Notes: generated from the letters alone by a model not told the origin. 64,000 nt of DNA from an uncultured Pelagibacteraceae bacterium (GCA_902611845.1 CACMAX010000001.1:62001-126000); one strand, 5' to 3'; positions 37,400 through 46,837 are shown, counted from the stretch's first letter. Numbers and translations are program-made.

Positions 37400-39115
37400 A
37401 TGAAAAATCCTTTCGCAAATTTATTAAAAAAAAAACCCAAAGTTGGAACAGAATCGCCCGTTCCTAAAAAAGAGGATAAAAAGAAAAAAGAGGGTTTCTT
37501 TAGTAAATTTTTTAAAAATAGATTAGGGAAATCAGCAGTTCAAGGTGAAGAAATTGTTGGAGTTGAACTTTCTCCAACAGAAATAAGACTTGCTCAATTA
37601 ACTACTGATAAATCAAACAAATGGGTTTTAGAAAAGTTTTTTATTCATCCAGTTGAAGGATTAGATAAAAACGCAACAGTTTTAGACAATCAAGATAAAT
37701 TTGGTGAAGAACTTAAAACAGCTCTTCAAAAGTCAAAAATTACAACAACCAATGCAGCTATAGCAATCCCCGTAACAAGTGCAATTATAAGAGTTGTTAC
37801 TGCACCCTTGATGACAGATGAAGAATTAAGCAAAGCCATTGATACAGATTCTTTGTGGGAAAATCTTGTTCAATTAACTGATAACTTAAATGATTACTCT
37901 ATATTTCATCAAGTAATCAATAGAGATAAAACTGCAAATACTATGGATATATTATTTGTTGCTTCAAAATTATCAGATATCAACAGTTATACAGCAATCA
38001 TTAAAAAAGGTGGTTTGAATGCAGTTATTATTGACGTGAAATGTTTTGCTTTGAAGTCTGCAGTGGATCAAATGAACCAATTAGCGGGATCAATCGAAGA
38101 TGCCAACTTAACCGCAGTTTTAGAATTTGGTTTAGATGAAAATTATGTAATGATATTATATGAAAATAATCCTATAATTACAGATATCTTTATTAGATCT
38201 CAAGATAGAAATACACTTCAAAATTCAGATAATCAGGAAGAAATGGATGCATTAGTTAGAAGATACGTAACACAAGTCAAACAAGCTGTGCAGGATTTTG
38301 AGACAAAATATGAAAAAAGAATAAGGAATCTAAAAGTAGTCTCAAATTTAGAAAATGTTGAAATGTATTTAGGAACTTTTAGAAAAAATTTAGCAAATAC
38401 GGGTTTTAATTTATTAGATCCCATAAAAGAAATTAAAGTACCTGCTCAGTTAGAAGAAAGTGTAAAATTGGAAAACAGATCTTATCTTTCAACTGTAATT
38501 GGATTAGCATTCAGAAAACTAGATGTATTCGGCTATTATAAATTTGTAACTGCTGTTAAAAATATTAACCTTCTTCCAAATAGAGATAGTATGATTGCGC
38601 AAAAAAAAGCAAAAGTATTTTCAAACTTTGCATTTAAAGGTGCAATAGGGGTTATTTCAATCATATATATAGTTCTCTTTGGATTGTCTTTTTGGCAAAT
38701 TAATACATTGAATCAAAAATTAGTAGGTTATGAAGATATTTTACAAACACATGAATTGAGAACTCTTGAAAAAAACAAAGTCCAAAAAGAGGTAGCACTT
38801 ATTTTAAAATCTTTAAAAATTAGTAAATCAATTAAATCAAATAAAAAAGTCAGTTTTAGAGTATTAGCTCAAATAGCATCAGCTGTTCCAAAAAGAGTAA
38901 AATTTAATTCAATAGAATATAATGGATCAAATCAAATAATTATTGAGGGTACTGCGTCTAGCGACCAAGATATATTGAAACTAATCAGGAACTTGAATAA
39001 TAAAAAACTTATAATGCAAGCACAATTAGCTACTATGACATTGCCAGATGGGCAAATAGCTGGTGCCCCTACAATGAAGGGATTTAAAATAGCCTGTATT
39101 TTGGAGAGTGTATAA
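37400..39115 (+). CDS. pilM: Fused PilM-PilN type IV pilus alignment protein
   Basis: 571 residues combining two proteins that are normally separate. A basic leader (1-45) precedes an actin-like PilM domain (about 50-385; EIVGVELSPTEIRLAQL). At 388-395 is NINLLPNR, the conserved peptide by which PilN docks into PilM, followed by a membrane segment (about 414-438) and a periplasmic PilN domain. In the standard complex the cytoplasmic PilM ring binds PilN tails under the PilO/PilP/PilQ column; here that contact is covalently fixed. No stop or frameshift separates the halves. It overlaps pilO by one base. Confidence 0.88.
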   Translation: MKNPFANLLKKKPKVGTESPVPKKEDKKKKEGFFSKFFKNRLGKSAVQGEEIVGVELSPTEIRLAQLTTDKSNKWVLEKFFIHPVEGLDKNATVLDNQDKFGEELKTALQKSKITTTNAAIAIPVTSAIIRVVTAPLMTDEELSKAIDTDSLWENLVQLTDNLNDYSIFHQVINRDKTANTMDILFVASKLSDINSYTAIIKKGGLNAVIIDVKCFALKSAVDQMNQLAGSIEDANLTAVLEFGLDENYVMILYENNPIITDIFIRSQDRNTLQNSDNQEEMDALVRRYVTQVKQAVQDFETKYEKRIRNLKVVSNLENVEMYLGTFRKNLANTGFNLLDPIKEIKVPAQLEESVKLENRSYLSTVIGLAFRKLDVFGYYKFVTAVKNINLLPNRDSMIAQKKAKVFSNFAFKGAIGVISIIYIVLFGLSFWQINTLNQKLVGYEDILQTHELRTLEKNKVQKEVALILKSLKISKSIKSNKKVSFRVLAQIASAVPKRVKFNSIEYNGSNQIIIEGTASSDQDILKLIRNLNNKKLIMQAQLATMTLPDGQIAGAPTMKGFKIACILESV

Positions 39116-39768
39116 TGGATTTAAAAAATATTGACTTAAAAAATATAAATGTAAGCGATTTAGCTGCAAAATTAAAAACGGTTGATAAAAAAACTCTAAT
39201 TAAATTCGCAGCAGGTTTTTTTTCGGTAATTGTTTTTTTAATTGGATATTACGTAATTTTAAATCCAATAGTAAAAGATAAAAAATCCAAATATGATGAT
39301 AAAATTTTAAAAGAGCAAGAAATTTCACAGTTTGAAAGCGAAATTATAGCAAATAAAAAAAGATTAAAAAAACTTGAACCAGAATTTAAAAAGAGTTCAA
39401 CTTTATTTCATTCCAAAGCTGAAGTTGAAGGGCTTTATCAAAGTTTAAGTAAGTTTGCTGGAGTTAACGGATTAACCATTTCTAAAATTGAAAAGAAAAA
39501 ACCAAAACCAGTTTTAAAAAAAGGTGTTGCTCAACAAGCTGAAGAATTGTTAAAAAAGAGGGATATTTCATATTATCAAATTCCTGTTGAATATGAGATA
39601 AAAGGGAACTTTTTAGGATACATAAAATTCAAAAGATCGATTGCAAAATCACAAAAAATGTTAAATTTTGACAAAGAGACTATAAGTATAGTACAAAACG
39701 ATTCAACTGGAGCGATAATTGCAAAAGGAGAATTAACAATAGTGGGAATACCTGATGAATTCTTTTAA
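39115..39768 (+). CDS. pilO: PilO-type inner membrane alignment protein
   Basis: 217 residues with a cytoplasmic N-terminus, one membrane segment (about 31-52, LIKFAAGFFSVIVFLIGYYVIL), a coiled coil (about 65-95) and a ferredoxin-like periplasmic domain. Order and layout fit PilO, the partner of PilN. It overlaps pilP by 14 bases. Confidence 0.85.
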   Translation: MDLKNIDLKNINVSDLAAKLKTVDKKTLIKFAAGFFSVIVFLIGYYVILNPIVKDKKSKYDDKILKEQEISQFESEIIANKKRLKKLEPEFKKSSTLFHSKAEVEGLYQSLSKFAGVNGLTISKIEKKKPKPVLKKGVAQQAEELLKKRDISYYQIPVEYEIKGNFLGYIKFKRSIAKSQKMLNFDKETISIVQNDSTGAIIAKGELTIVGIPDEFF

Positions 39769-40219
39769 AAAATTAATACTTTTTTTTATTCTTATTCTGT
39801 TTCCTAACTTAGCTTTTTCAGACAATCACTCCTCCAATGCTGAAATTGTAGAAAAGGCAAAAGAAATTACTAAAACTTTGGAAACAAAAGTTGTTGAGGA
39901 GGAGGAAGATGTACCACTTAATGATCCTTTTGCTGGAAATGAAGGTACTAACTCTTCGATGAACCTTGAAACTGGTGAAGAACGAGATCCTTTAAGTTTA
40001 TATAATTTTAAATTATCTGGTTTGATATCTGGAACAGATGCAAGTTACATAAGTTTAACAGATGCGTCTGGAGATGTTATGACAATAACACTTGGTCAAT
40101 ATCTAGGTAAAGTCAAATTAATTGACTTAAGACTATCAGAAGCAATTTTTCAAAAGGAAGATAAGTCTTACATCATAATAGATTTTAATAATCAAGTAAG
40201 AGAGGCTAATGAGTATTAA
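39755..40219 (+). CDS. pilP: PilP-type pilus assembly protein
   Basis: 154 residues with a signal peptide (MNSFKKLILFFILILFPNLAFS) and an acidic linker, then a small beta domain (NFKLSGLISGTDASYISLTDASGDVMTITLGQYLG) like PilP/GspC HR domains. Typical PilP is a lipoprotein, but no cysteine follows this signal peptide, so it is probably a soluble periplasmic protein or keeps its N-terminal helix as an anchor. Assignment leans on position between pilO and pilQ. Confidence 0.78.
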   Translation: MNSFKKLILFFILILFPNLAFSDNHSSNAEIVEKAKEITKTLETKVVEEEEDVPLNDPFAGNEGTNSSMNLETGEERDPLSLYNFKLSGLISGTDASYISLTDASGDVMTITLGQYLGKVKLIDLRLSEAIFQKEDKSYIIIDFNNQVREANEY

Positions 40220-41756
40220 AAAATTTTATACATTTGCTTATTTGATTGTTTTAGCAATACTTCTAAATAGTTGTGGTCCAAATTCAAAATTTAATCAGAA
40301 ATATAACAAACCTTTTAAGCATAATACCCCACTAATTAAAAATGATATTAGAACAACTGGTCAGGCCGAAATCGCAAAAACATTAGAAATGGGCCCAAAA
40401 CCTGTTGAAGGTGATGCTGTTAAATTAAAGAAAAGAAGAAAAATTACATCTGAGACACAAAGAAATTACCTTCTTATCTCTGATGATTATCCACTACTTA
40501 AACAGAGAGTAACTTTAAAATTTAAAAATCTTGATTTTAAAGAAACTATGAAGTTGATGGGAAAAATTGGTGAAATAAATGTATTAGTTGGTGATGAAGT
40601 TGCTGGAGCAATATCTGCTGAGTTGATAGATGTTCCTTGGGACAAAGCCTTTCAGGCACTATTAGACATGAAAAATTACGCTTCTGACATAGATGTAAAT
40701 AGTAATTTAATCAGAATACACTCACCAGAAACACTGACTGCACAAGAAACTTATAAGTCAGAAAGGGCTCAGGCTGTAAAAAATAAAGTAGAATTAGAAG
40801 ATAGCGTTGAACCAATAATTTCTGAGATATTTAGATTATATTATATCTCTCCTGAATTGGCAAAAGCTACAATAGAAGAATTATTTCAATCAGGTGGAGA
40901 TGGATCAGCATCTCCTATAAAAATTACAGAGGAAACTGCCACCAGATCAATTATCGTGAGAGGTAAAGAAAGAGATCTTGATACAGTTGATAAAGTTTTA
41001 GCAGAGATAGATATTAAAACAGAGCAAGTATTGATAGAAGCATTTGTTGTAAAAGCTACATCGGAATTTGAGAGACAGCTTGGTACGAGACTTGGAGGAT
41101 ACTATCAAAGACAAGGTGAACAAATTGGTGGAGTAATAGGAACTACCAGCTCTTCAGGAACTTTAGATGATACCTCGGCTGCACTTGTACAAACAGCAAA
41201 AGATAGTTTGACAAATTTACCAGCAATTGGCGCAACAAGTGGTATTGGAGTATTAAAAAGAACAGGATCTGCAGTGTTGAAAGCTGAAATCACGGCTTTA
41301 GAAAAAACTGGAATAGTGGAAACCATATCTAATCCAAAAGTATTTACAATTAACAATCAGCCAGCTTCAGTAACTCAAGGAAAGGAAATCCCATATGAAA
41401 CAACTTCTGAAGGGACGACTACAACTTCTTTTAAAGAAGCTGCCTTAAAACTTCAAGTAACCCCAAGTATAATTGGTGATGGTAACGTATTATTAGACAT
41501 TCAAGTAAACAATGATGATGCGGATACTTCGCAATCAGAGCCTCCTATTACTAAGATGGAAATAACTACCAAACTTTTAGTCGCGGATGGGGATATTGTT
41601 GTGATTGGCGGAATAAAATCAAATAATAAGACAAAAGCAAATGAGCAAGTTCCAGGACTTGGAAATGTCCCAGTTATTGGCAACTTATTAAAGTATAAAA
41701 AGAATGAGGACAATTTAGAGGAATTGCTTATATTTATAGCACCAAGAATTTTATAA
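40209..41756 (+). CDS. pilQ: PilQ/MshL-type secretin, predicted lipoprotein
   Basis: Outer-membrane channel through which the pilus passes. 515 residues: signal peptide with a lipobox-like LLNSC near residue 22, a STN-type N domain (VTLKFKNLDFKETMKLMGKIG), an N1 domain with AEIDIKTEQVLIEAFVVKA, and the secretin core with VETISNPKVFTINNQPASVTQG and the final VPVIGNLLKYKKNEDNLEELLIFIAPRI. It is short for PilQ, lacks AMIN domains, and the lipobox recalls MshL; self-piloting could explain why no pilotin gene is seen. Confidence 0.88.
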   Translation: MSIKKFYTFAYLIVLAILLNSCGPNSKFNQKYNKPFKHNTPLIKNDIRTTGQAEIAKTLEMGPKPVEGDAVKLKKRRKITSETQRNYLLISDDYPLLKQRVTLKFKNLDFKETMKLMGKIGEINVLVGDEVAGAISAELIDVPWDKAFQALLDMKNYASDIDVNSNLIRIHSPETLTAQETYKSERAQAVKNKVELEDSVEPIISEIFRLYYISPELAKATIEELFQSGGDGSASPIKITEETATRSIIVRGKERDLDTVDKVLAEIDIKTEQVLIEAFVVKATSEFERQLGTRLGGYYQRQGEQIGGVIGTTSSSGTLDDTSAALVQTAKDSLTNLPAIGATSGIGVLKRTGSAVLKAEITALEKTGIVETISNPKVFTINNQPASVTQGKEIPYETTSEGTTTTSFKEAALKLQVTPSIIGDGNVLLDIQVNNDDADTSQSEPPITKMEITTKLLVADGDIVVIGGIKSNNKTKANEQVPGLGNVPVIGNLLKYKKNEDNLEELLIFIAPRIL

Positions 41757-43504
41757 TGCTTAAAATTAGTAGAGAATCAGAAATAAATTTAATTAATATT
41801 CTCATAGACCAAGATATTATTTCTGGAAAAGATTTAGTTGATATAAAAAAAGCTTCATCTGAAGGAGAAAAATCTCAAATCGAGGCAGTATTTGAATTAA
41901 AATTAACAGATGAGCAGAAAATTTTAGATCTGTTAGTTAATGAACAATCACTAGATGTTATTGATTTATCAACTATTGAAATTACAGATGAGATAAAATC
42001 TATTCTTCCATCAAATTATATTAATATGAATTTTATAGCTCCCTTTAAAATAGAGGGAAATATTTTGCATATTGCTATTCCTGATAGTTCAAAATTAAGC
42101 TTGATGAGAAATTTAAAAACCATCACGAAAAAGGACATTGAGCTTCATGCAGCTAAGATTTCAGATATTTCAAACTACATAGACAAATTGTTAGCCGATG
42201 GAGAAACTACAATGGCATCTATACAAAAAGCTAACAGTGAAAAAACAAAGACTTTCGATTATGATGTAGATGAAAACGCAGAGGTATTAGAAGAAAAACC
42301 AGAGGAAGATATTGAAGCAATTGAAAATGAGTCTGATGTAATTAAATTCAGTACAGCAGTTGTTGCGGAAGCTATTAAATCAGGTGTATCTGATATCCAT
42401 ATAGAACCCTACAGATTTACATCAAGAGTAAGATATAGGTTAGATGGTATATTAACCGAACAAGAACATTTCGCAAAATTTCTACATTCAAATTATGGAG
42501 CAGTCGTCACACGTTTTAAAATTATGGGTAAACTAGATATTGCTGAAAGAAGATTGCCACAAGACGGAGCTATTCCTTTTAAGATAGATGGAAAAGTAGT
42601 TGATCTCAGATTATCAATTTTACCAACTGCAAATAATGAGAGAATTGTCATGAGGGTTCTAAATAAAGATGCTGGAGATATAAGTTTAGAACAATTAAAT
42701 TTTGAAGAAACTGATCTGACAAATCTTCGTAAAGCCATACATGGAACTCAAGGCCTAGTTTTAGTTACTGGACCCACAGGATCAGGTAAAACAACTACAC
42801 TTTATAGTATTTTAAAAGAAGTATCTAAACCACACTTAAATATTTTAACTGCAGAAGATCCGGTTGAATATGAATTAGACGGAGTTGGTCAAGTTCAAAT
42901 TAAAGATGATATTGGTCTAAATTTTGCAGCAGCACTCAGATCTTTTTTAAGACAAGATCCAGAAATAATTCTTGTAGGTGAGATGCGGGATAAAGAAACA
43001 GTTGATATTGGATTAAAGGCAGCTCTTACTGGTCACCTAGTATTTAGTACACTTCACACAAATGATGCACCAAGTACAATTACCAGACTACAAAATATGG
43101 GAACGCCTGATTATTTAATTAGTGCAGCAGTATCTCTTGTATTAGCACAAAGACTTGCAAGAAAAACTTGTACAGAGTGTAGAGAGCCTGATGAAGATAT
43201 TACTCCAAAAGCATTAGCTGATTTGGGTTTTACCGTTGAGCAAGCTTCAAGAGCAAAAGTTCAAAAAGGTAAAGGTTGTGCAAAGTGCAAAGATACTGGA
43301 TATAAAGGTAGAATGGGAATTTATGAAATACTTAATGTCACAAAACCAATAAAAGAAGCTATTTTGAGAAAAGCAACAACTCCAGAATTAAAAGAAATTG
43401 CAACTAATGAAGGTTTTAGAACAATGCAAGATATGGGAAGAGAACTGATCTTAACAGGTGATCTAAATTTTAGAGAGTATGATAGAGTTCTATCAATGGA
43501 TTAA
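41756..43504 (+). CDS. pilB: Pilus extension ATPase PilB
   Basis: 582 residues. The N-terminal GspE-N/MshEN-like region (about 1-150) is followed by the ATPase: SDIHIEPYRFTSRVRYRLDG, Walker A GPTGSGKTTT, Asp box ILTAEDPVEYELDGVGQVQ, Walker B DPEIILVGEMRD and His box GHLVFSTLHTND. A zinc tetracysteine CTEC...CAKC lies near the end. Starts in the pilQ stop (TAATG). Confidence 0.95.
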   Translation: MLKISRESEINLINILIDQDIISGKDLVDIKKASSEGEKSQIEAVFELKLTDEQKILDLLVNEQSLDVIDLSTIEITDEIKSILPSNYINMNFIAPFKIEGNILHIAIPDSSKLSLMRNLKTITKKDIELHAAKISDISNYIDKLLADGETTMASIQKANSEKTKTFDYDVDENAEVLEEKPEEDIEAIENESDVIKFSTAVVAEAIKSGVSDIHIEPYRFTSRVRYRLDGILTEQEHFAKFLHSNYGAVVTRFKIMGKLDIAERRLPQDGAIPFKIDGKVVDLRLSILPTANNERIVMRVLNKDAGDISLEQLNFEETDLTNLRKAIHGTQGLVLVTGPTGSGKTTTLYSILKEVSKPHLNILTAEDPVEYELDGVGQVQIKDDIGLNFAAALRSFLRQDPEIILVGEMRDKETVDIGLKAALTGHLVFSTLHTNDAPSTITRLQNMGTPDYLISAAVSLVLAQRLARKTCTECREPDEDITPKALADLGFTVEQASRAKVQKGKGCAKCKDTGYKGRMGIYEILNVTKPIKEAILRKATTPELKEIATNEGFRTMQDMGRELILTGDLNFREYDRVLSMD

Positions 43505-43506
43505 AG

Positions 43507-44748
43507 ATGTCATCTGAGACATTTTCTTATAAAGGGATATCAGCCGGCAAATATATAGAGGGCGAAATTGAGGCTATTAATCAAGAAGAAGCCTCTTTTA
43601 AACTTAAAGAGCAAAAAGTAATAATCACAAATCTAACTAAAATTAAAAAGAAAAAAGCCGAAAAAGAAACAAAAAAAGGTGGAGGTTTCTCTTTTGGTAA
43701 AAAGAAAGTTAAACCTGAAGACGTAATGATTTTCTCTAAACAGTTTGCGACTATGGTAAAAGCAGGTTTGCCAATACTTAATGTTTTAGGGATGTTGAGA
43801 GATCAAATAGAACATCCAACTATGAAAGAAATAATAGAAGATGTTAGAAAAAATCTTGAGGGAGGTATAACTTTATCCAAATGTTTCGAAAAATACCCAA
43901 AGATATTTGATAATGTTTACATCAATCTTATAAAAGCTGGAGAGGCCAGTGGTAAATTAGATGTGTTCTTATTAAAATTAGTAGATTCACTCGAAAAAAG
44001 AGAGAAAGTAAAAAAGAAAATTAAAAGTGCATTAACTTACCCAGTGGTGATGTTCTCAGTTGCTATAATTGTAATGGTTTTTATGCTTATAAAAGTTGTT
44101 CCAGTTTTCGCTAAAATGTATGATGGAATGGGTGTTGCTTTACCAACTCCAACTGCAGTAATTATGAACGCCAGCAATTTTATGAGAGGATCTGGCGGAC
44201 TAACTCTTGGAATAGTGGTTATTGTTCTATTTATTGTATTTAAATATACAACAACAAAAATTCCTAAAATAAGATACAAATGGCATGAACGTGTTCTTAA
44301 AATGCCAGTTTTTGGAGACATGATATTAAAATCTTTAATAGCAAGAATTTCTCTTATCATGGGAAATTTAAGTGCAGCAGGCGTTAATTTACTTGAAAGT
44401 ATTGAGATAGCAAAATCAGTTAGTAATAATGATGTTGTAACACAAGCCTTAGAAAATGTAAAAAAAGGTGTTTTCTCTGGAGACACACTTACAAAACTTT
44501 TTTTAAAAGAACCTGTTTTCCCTCCAACATTTAGTCAGTTAATATCTGTTGGTGAACAAACAGGAAATTTAGACGAAATGTTTACCTCTGTTTCTTCATA
44601 TTATGAGGAAGAATTTGATACAGCTGTAGACAACATGTCTAGTTTAATTGAACCAATAATGATCGTTTTTATGGGAACGATGATAGGTGGCTTGATGATA
44701 GCAATGTACTCACCAATATTTAATGTTGGTGCAATTATCGGAGGTTAA
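43507..44748 (+). CDS. pilC: Pilus inner membrane platform protein PilC
   Basis: 413 residues with two GspF domains, each ending in membrane segments: KQFATMVKAGLPILNVLGML and later ARISLIMGNLSAAGVNLLESIE, with GEQTGNLDEMF before the last segment. It follows pilB by two bases and closes this plus-strand operon; its stop overlaps the stop of the convergent kinase gene. Confidence 0.95.
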   Translation: MSSETFSYKGISAGKYIEGEIEAINQEEASFKLKEQKVIITNLTKIKKKKAEKETKKGGGFSFGKKKVKPEDVMIFSKQFATMVKAGLPILNVLGMLRDQIEHPTMKEIIEDVRKNLEGGITLSKCFEKYPKIFDNVYINLIKAGEASGKLDVFLLKLVDSLEKREKVKKKIKSALTYPVVMFSVAIIVMVFMLIKVVPVFAKMYDGMGVALPTPTAVIMNASNFMRGSGGLTLGIVVIVLFIVFKYTTTKIPKIRYKWHERVLKMPVFGDMILKSLIARISLIMGNLSAAGVNLLESIEIAKSVSNNDVVTQALENVKKGVFSGDTLTKLFLKEPVFPPTFSQLISVGEQTGNLDEMFTSVSSYYEEEFDTAVDNMSSLIEPIMIVFMGTMIGGLMIAMYSPIFNVGAIIGG

Positions 44749-45173
44749 TAATTTATTTTTTTTGTTAGAACTAGGTGGTTGATCCAAGGTTTTTCACCTT
44801 CTTTAAATACAACTGCATCCATTATTTGTTGTATAAAAAATGTTCCTAAGCCTCCTGGTTTAACGTCATCTATTTTTCTATGTCTTACATTATTTTGATC
44901 AACAGGCCTACCTTTATCATAAAATCCAATTTCTAAATCTCCTTTATCTAATGAAATTTTAATTTCCATTTTATCTTCTGTATCTTCTCCTTGGTAGGCA
45001 TGTTTCACTATATTTTGAGCAGCTTCAGCAATTGCCAAAACTAATTCATCTTTTAAATCTTGGTCTATATTTACTTTTTCGAATACTTCTCTTGAAAATG
45101 ATCTGACATCTTTAAGGCTAGAAGATTTCACAACAAAATTCCTTTGTTCTGAAATTGCTGCTTGAGAATTCAT
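44745..45173 (-). CDS. RsbW/SpoIIAB-like anti-sigma-type serine kinase (HATPase_c)
   Basis: 142 residues, a stand-alone GHKL ATPase domain. The N box is AIAEAAQNIVKHAYQG, the G1 area FYDKGRPVD and the G2 area KPGGLGTFFIQQIMD. Proteins of this kind bind either a partner (often a sigma factor) or a STAS antagonist, which they phosphorylate on Ser. It lies three bases after the STAS gene on the same strand, as rsbV-rsbW do. The pair sits between pilC and pilA. No sigma factor gene is adjacent, so the target is open. Confidence 0.88.
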   Translation of the reverse strand: MNSQAAISEQRNFVVKSSSLKDVRSFSREVFEKVNIDQDLKDELVLAIAEAAQNIVKHAYQGEDTEDKMEIKISLDKGDLEIGFYDKGRPVDQNNVRHRKIDDVKPGGLGTFFIQQIMDAVVFKEGEKPWINHLVLTKKINY

Positions 45174-45176
45174 TTT

Positions 45177-45476
45177 TTATCCAAGGTTTAATATTTGCTC
45201 TAGTTTTGCCATCATTATTACTTTTAAAACTGACTTACTAATATCTTTAAGTATAACTTTTGTTCCAAGTTCGTTAGCTTTTTGATGACTTTCGATTAAT
45301 ACAGATATTCCTGAAGAGTCCATATATTGAACTTCTTTAAGATTTAAATGGACTTCTTTTTTAGCCTCTATTAAAGGCATTATTATTTCTTTAGCTTTAT
45401 CTGTTACGTCCATATCTATTTCACCGTCAAGGTGAACAATTGATATGTTTCCCTCTTCTGTAACTTTATATGACAT
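45177..45476 (-). CDS. STAS-domain anti-anti-sigma factor (RsbV/SpoIIAA-like)
   Basis: 99 residues forming one STAS domain. The phosphorylation site is in VQYMDSSGISVLIESHQKA (DSSG). Dephosphorylated protein would sequester the kinase encoded next to it; phosphatases of the SpoIIE class reset it. Three such phosphatases are in the window, two fused to ammonium transporters. First gene of a two-gene minus-strand operon. Confidence 0.9.
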   Translation of the reverse strand: MSYKVTEEGNISIVHLDGEIDMDVTDKAKEIIMPLIEAKKEVHLNLKEVQYMDSSGISVLIESHQKANELGTKVILKDISKSVLKVIMMAKLEQILNLG

Positions 45477-45618
45477 AAACGTTAATATTTATTAGATTTC
45501 ATTGTTAAATCAACAAAAATGACCCAAATTGAATACTTTTAGGCTATAGATATTGTCTTTTAAAAGTTATAATTTATATGTATATAGATATTTTTTATTA
45601 CAAATAGGATCTAAATTT

Positions 45619-46086
45619 ATGAAAAAAAATAATAAAGGTTTTACACTTATTGAGCTACTTGTTGTAGTAGCAATTATTGGAATTCTAGCAGCAGTAGGAG
45701 TAGTCGCATACTCTGGATATACATCGGGTGCGAAAAAGCAAGCTGCTAAATCAAATCACTCAGCTGTTGCAAAATATATTGCTGCCGAATTACAGAAATG
45801 TAATATCGGAGAGGACAAAGCAATGGAAGACAACTTAGATTGTAGTGGTAACACTGCTACAGCAACTGCTACAGCAGCGGCAAAAGCACTTAAAGACTTT
45901 AAAAATCCATACAAAACACAAGACCCAGCAGTTCAAACTACTGGAGATATTACTGCTGATACAGATGTAGGTTTTGTCAGAGTTATCGGTGATAATAGTA
46001 CAAGTAAAGTTACAGTGAAAGTTTGTATAGCAACTAAATGTAATTCAACTGACAATCAAGTATCAACCGAAATTACAGTGGAATAA
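45619..46086 (+). CDS. pilA: Major-type type IV pilin
   Basis: 155 residues from ATG at 45619, chosen because it gives the short leader MKKNNKG before FTLIELLVVVAIIGILAAVG; an upstream in-frame codon at 45553 would make an implausible leader. An AGGA Shine-Dalgarno lies nine bases before. After the helix the protein is Ala/Thr-rich with four cysteines (KCNIG, LDCSG, VCIATKC), allowing a C-terminal disulfide loop. The strong RBS and position suggest the main pilin. The upstream gap 45477-45618 has a TATAAT (45568-45573) without a clear -35. Confidence 0.9.
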   Translation: MKKNNKGFTLIELLVVVAIIGILAAVGVVAYSGYTSGAKKQAAKSNHSAVAKYIAAELQKCNIGEDKAMEDNLDCSGNTATATATAAAKALKDFKNPYKTQDPAVQTTGDITADTDVGFVRVIGDNSTSKVTVKVCIATKCNSTDNQVSTEITVE

Positions 46087-46113
46087 AATTACTTAAAAGT
46101 AACAAACCTTACT

Positions 46114-46575
46114 TTGGATAAAAAATTCAAAACTACTAAAAGTTCAGGTTTCACCTTAATTGAACTTTTAGTTGTAGTGGCAATATTAGGTATTATTGCA
46201 GCAATTGGAATTACTGCTTATAGCGGATATGTATCTTCAACAAAAATAAAATCAGCTCAAAATATTCTGAAACAAATAGCACTGGGCCAATCTGAATATT
46301 ATTCTGAAAATGGATATTATTTTACAAATAGTAGCAGTTGTGGAAGTAATCCAACTACTTCACAAGAAATTGAAGCACAATTATTTAATGGCTCTAAAGT
46401 AATAGTAGATCCAAATTCAAAAAAATCTCCAAAAGAGGCGACCACAGGTTTTTATATGTGTGTTGTTGATCATGCTACAAATTACAAGGCAAGAGCATAT
46501 CCTGATCCTCACAATTCTTCAAAATGCCAAATAGAATTATTAGGAGATGGTTCATTTAAAAAAACTAATTGTTAA
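46114..46575 (+). CDS. Second type IV pilin (PilE/PilA-like)
   Basis: 153 residues with a probable TTG start at 46114 (no ATG fits), leader ending SSG and mature FTLIELLVVVAILGIIAAIG. The region YYSENGYYF after the helix, then SSCGSN and cysteines at the end (YMCVVD, SKCQIELL, KTNC), matches the PilE-type minor pilins that close many pilus loci. It is 27 bases after pilA with no visible RBS, and the TTG start suggests lower expression. Confidence 0.85.
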   Translation: MDKKFKTTKSSGFTLIELLVVVAILGIIAAIGITAYSGYVSSTKIKSAQNILKQIALGQSEYYSENGYYFTNSSSCGSNPTTSQEIEAQLFNGSKVIVDPNSKKSPKEATTGFYMCVVDHATNYKARAYPDPHNSSKCQIELLGDGSFKKTNC

Positions 46576-46580
46576 CCCAA

Positions 46581-46826
46581 ATGAATTTTGAACCAATTAA
46601 AAAATTAATATCAAAATTCATAAACTCTGAAACTACAAAAAAACAAAAAATTTATTACACACTCAGTTTAGGTTGGATAATATTTATCGGTTATTTAACC
46701 TGGTGGAATGGACTTAGAAATCCGAGTTTAGATAAAAGTTTTAGATGGGATGAGTGGATTTGGTTTGGTCTTGTTCCTGCTTTATCTCCTTATATATTCT
46801 ATTATATCTGGAAGAAAAAAGAATAG
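46581..46826 (+). CDS. Small membrane protein of unknown function
   Basis: 81 residues from ATG at 46581, six bases after the preceding pilin gene. Two hydrophobic segments (about 23-40 and 61-78) flank a loop with WWNGLRNPSLDKSFRWDEW. A basic N-terminus suggests both ends lie in the cytoplasm. I do not recognise the family; co-transcription with the pilins is likely. Confidence 0.6.
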   Translation: MNFEPIKKLISKFINSETTKKQKIYYTLSLGWIIFIGYLTWWNGLRNPSLDKSFRWDEWIWFGLVPALSPYIFYYIWKKKE

Positions 46827-46837
46827 TAAAACCTATT

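Noticed and set aside
45477-45618. A sigma-54 promoter for pilA
   Set aside because: No GG-N10-GC element was found; only AT-rich sequence with a TATAAT and no convincing -35.
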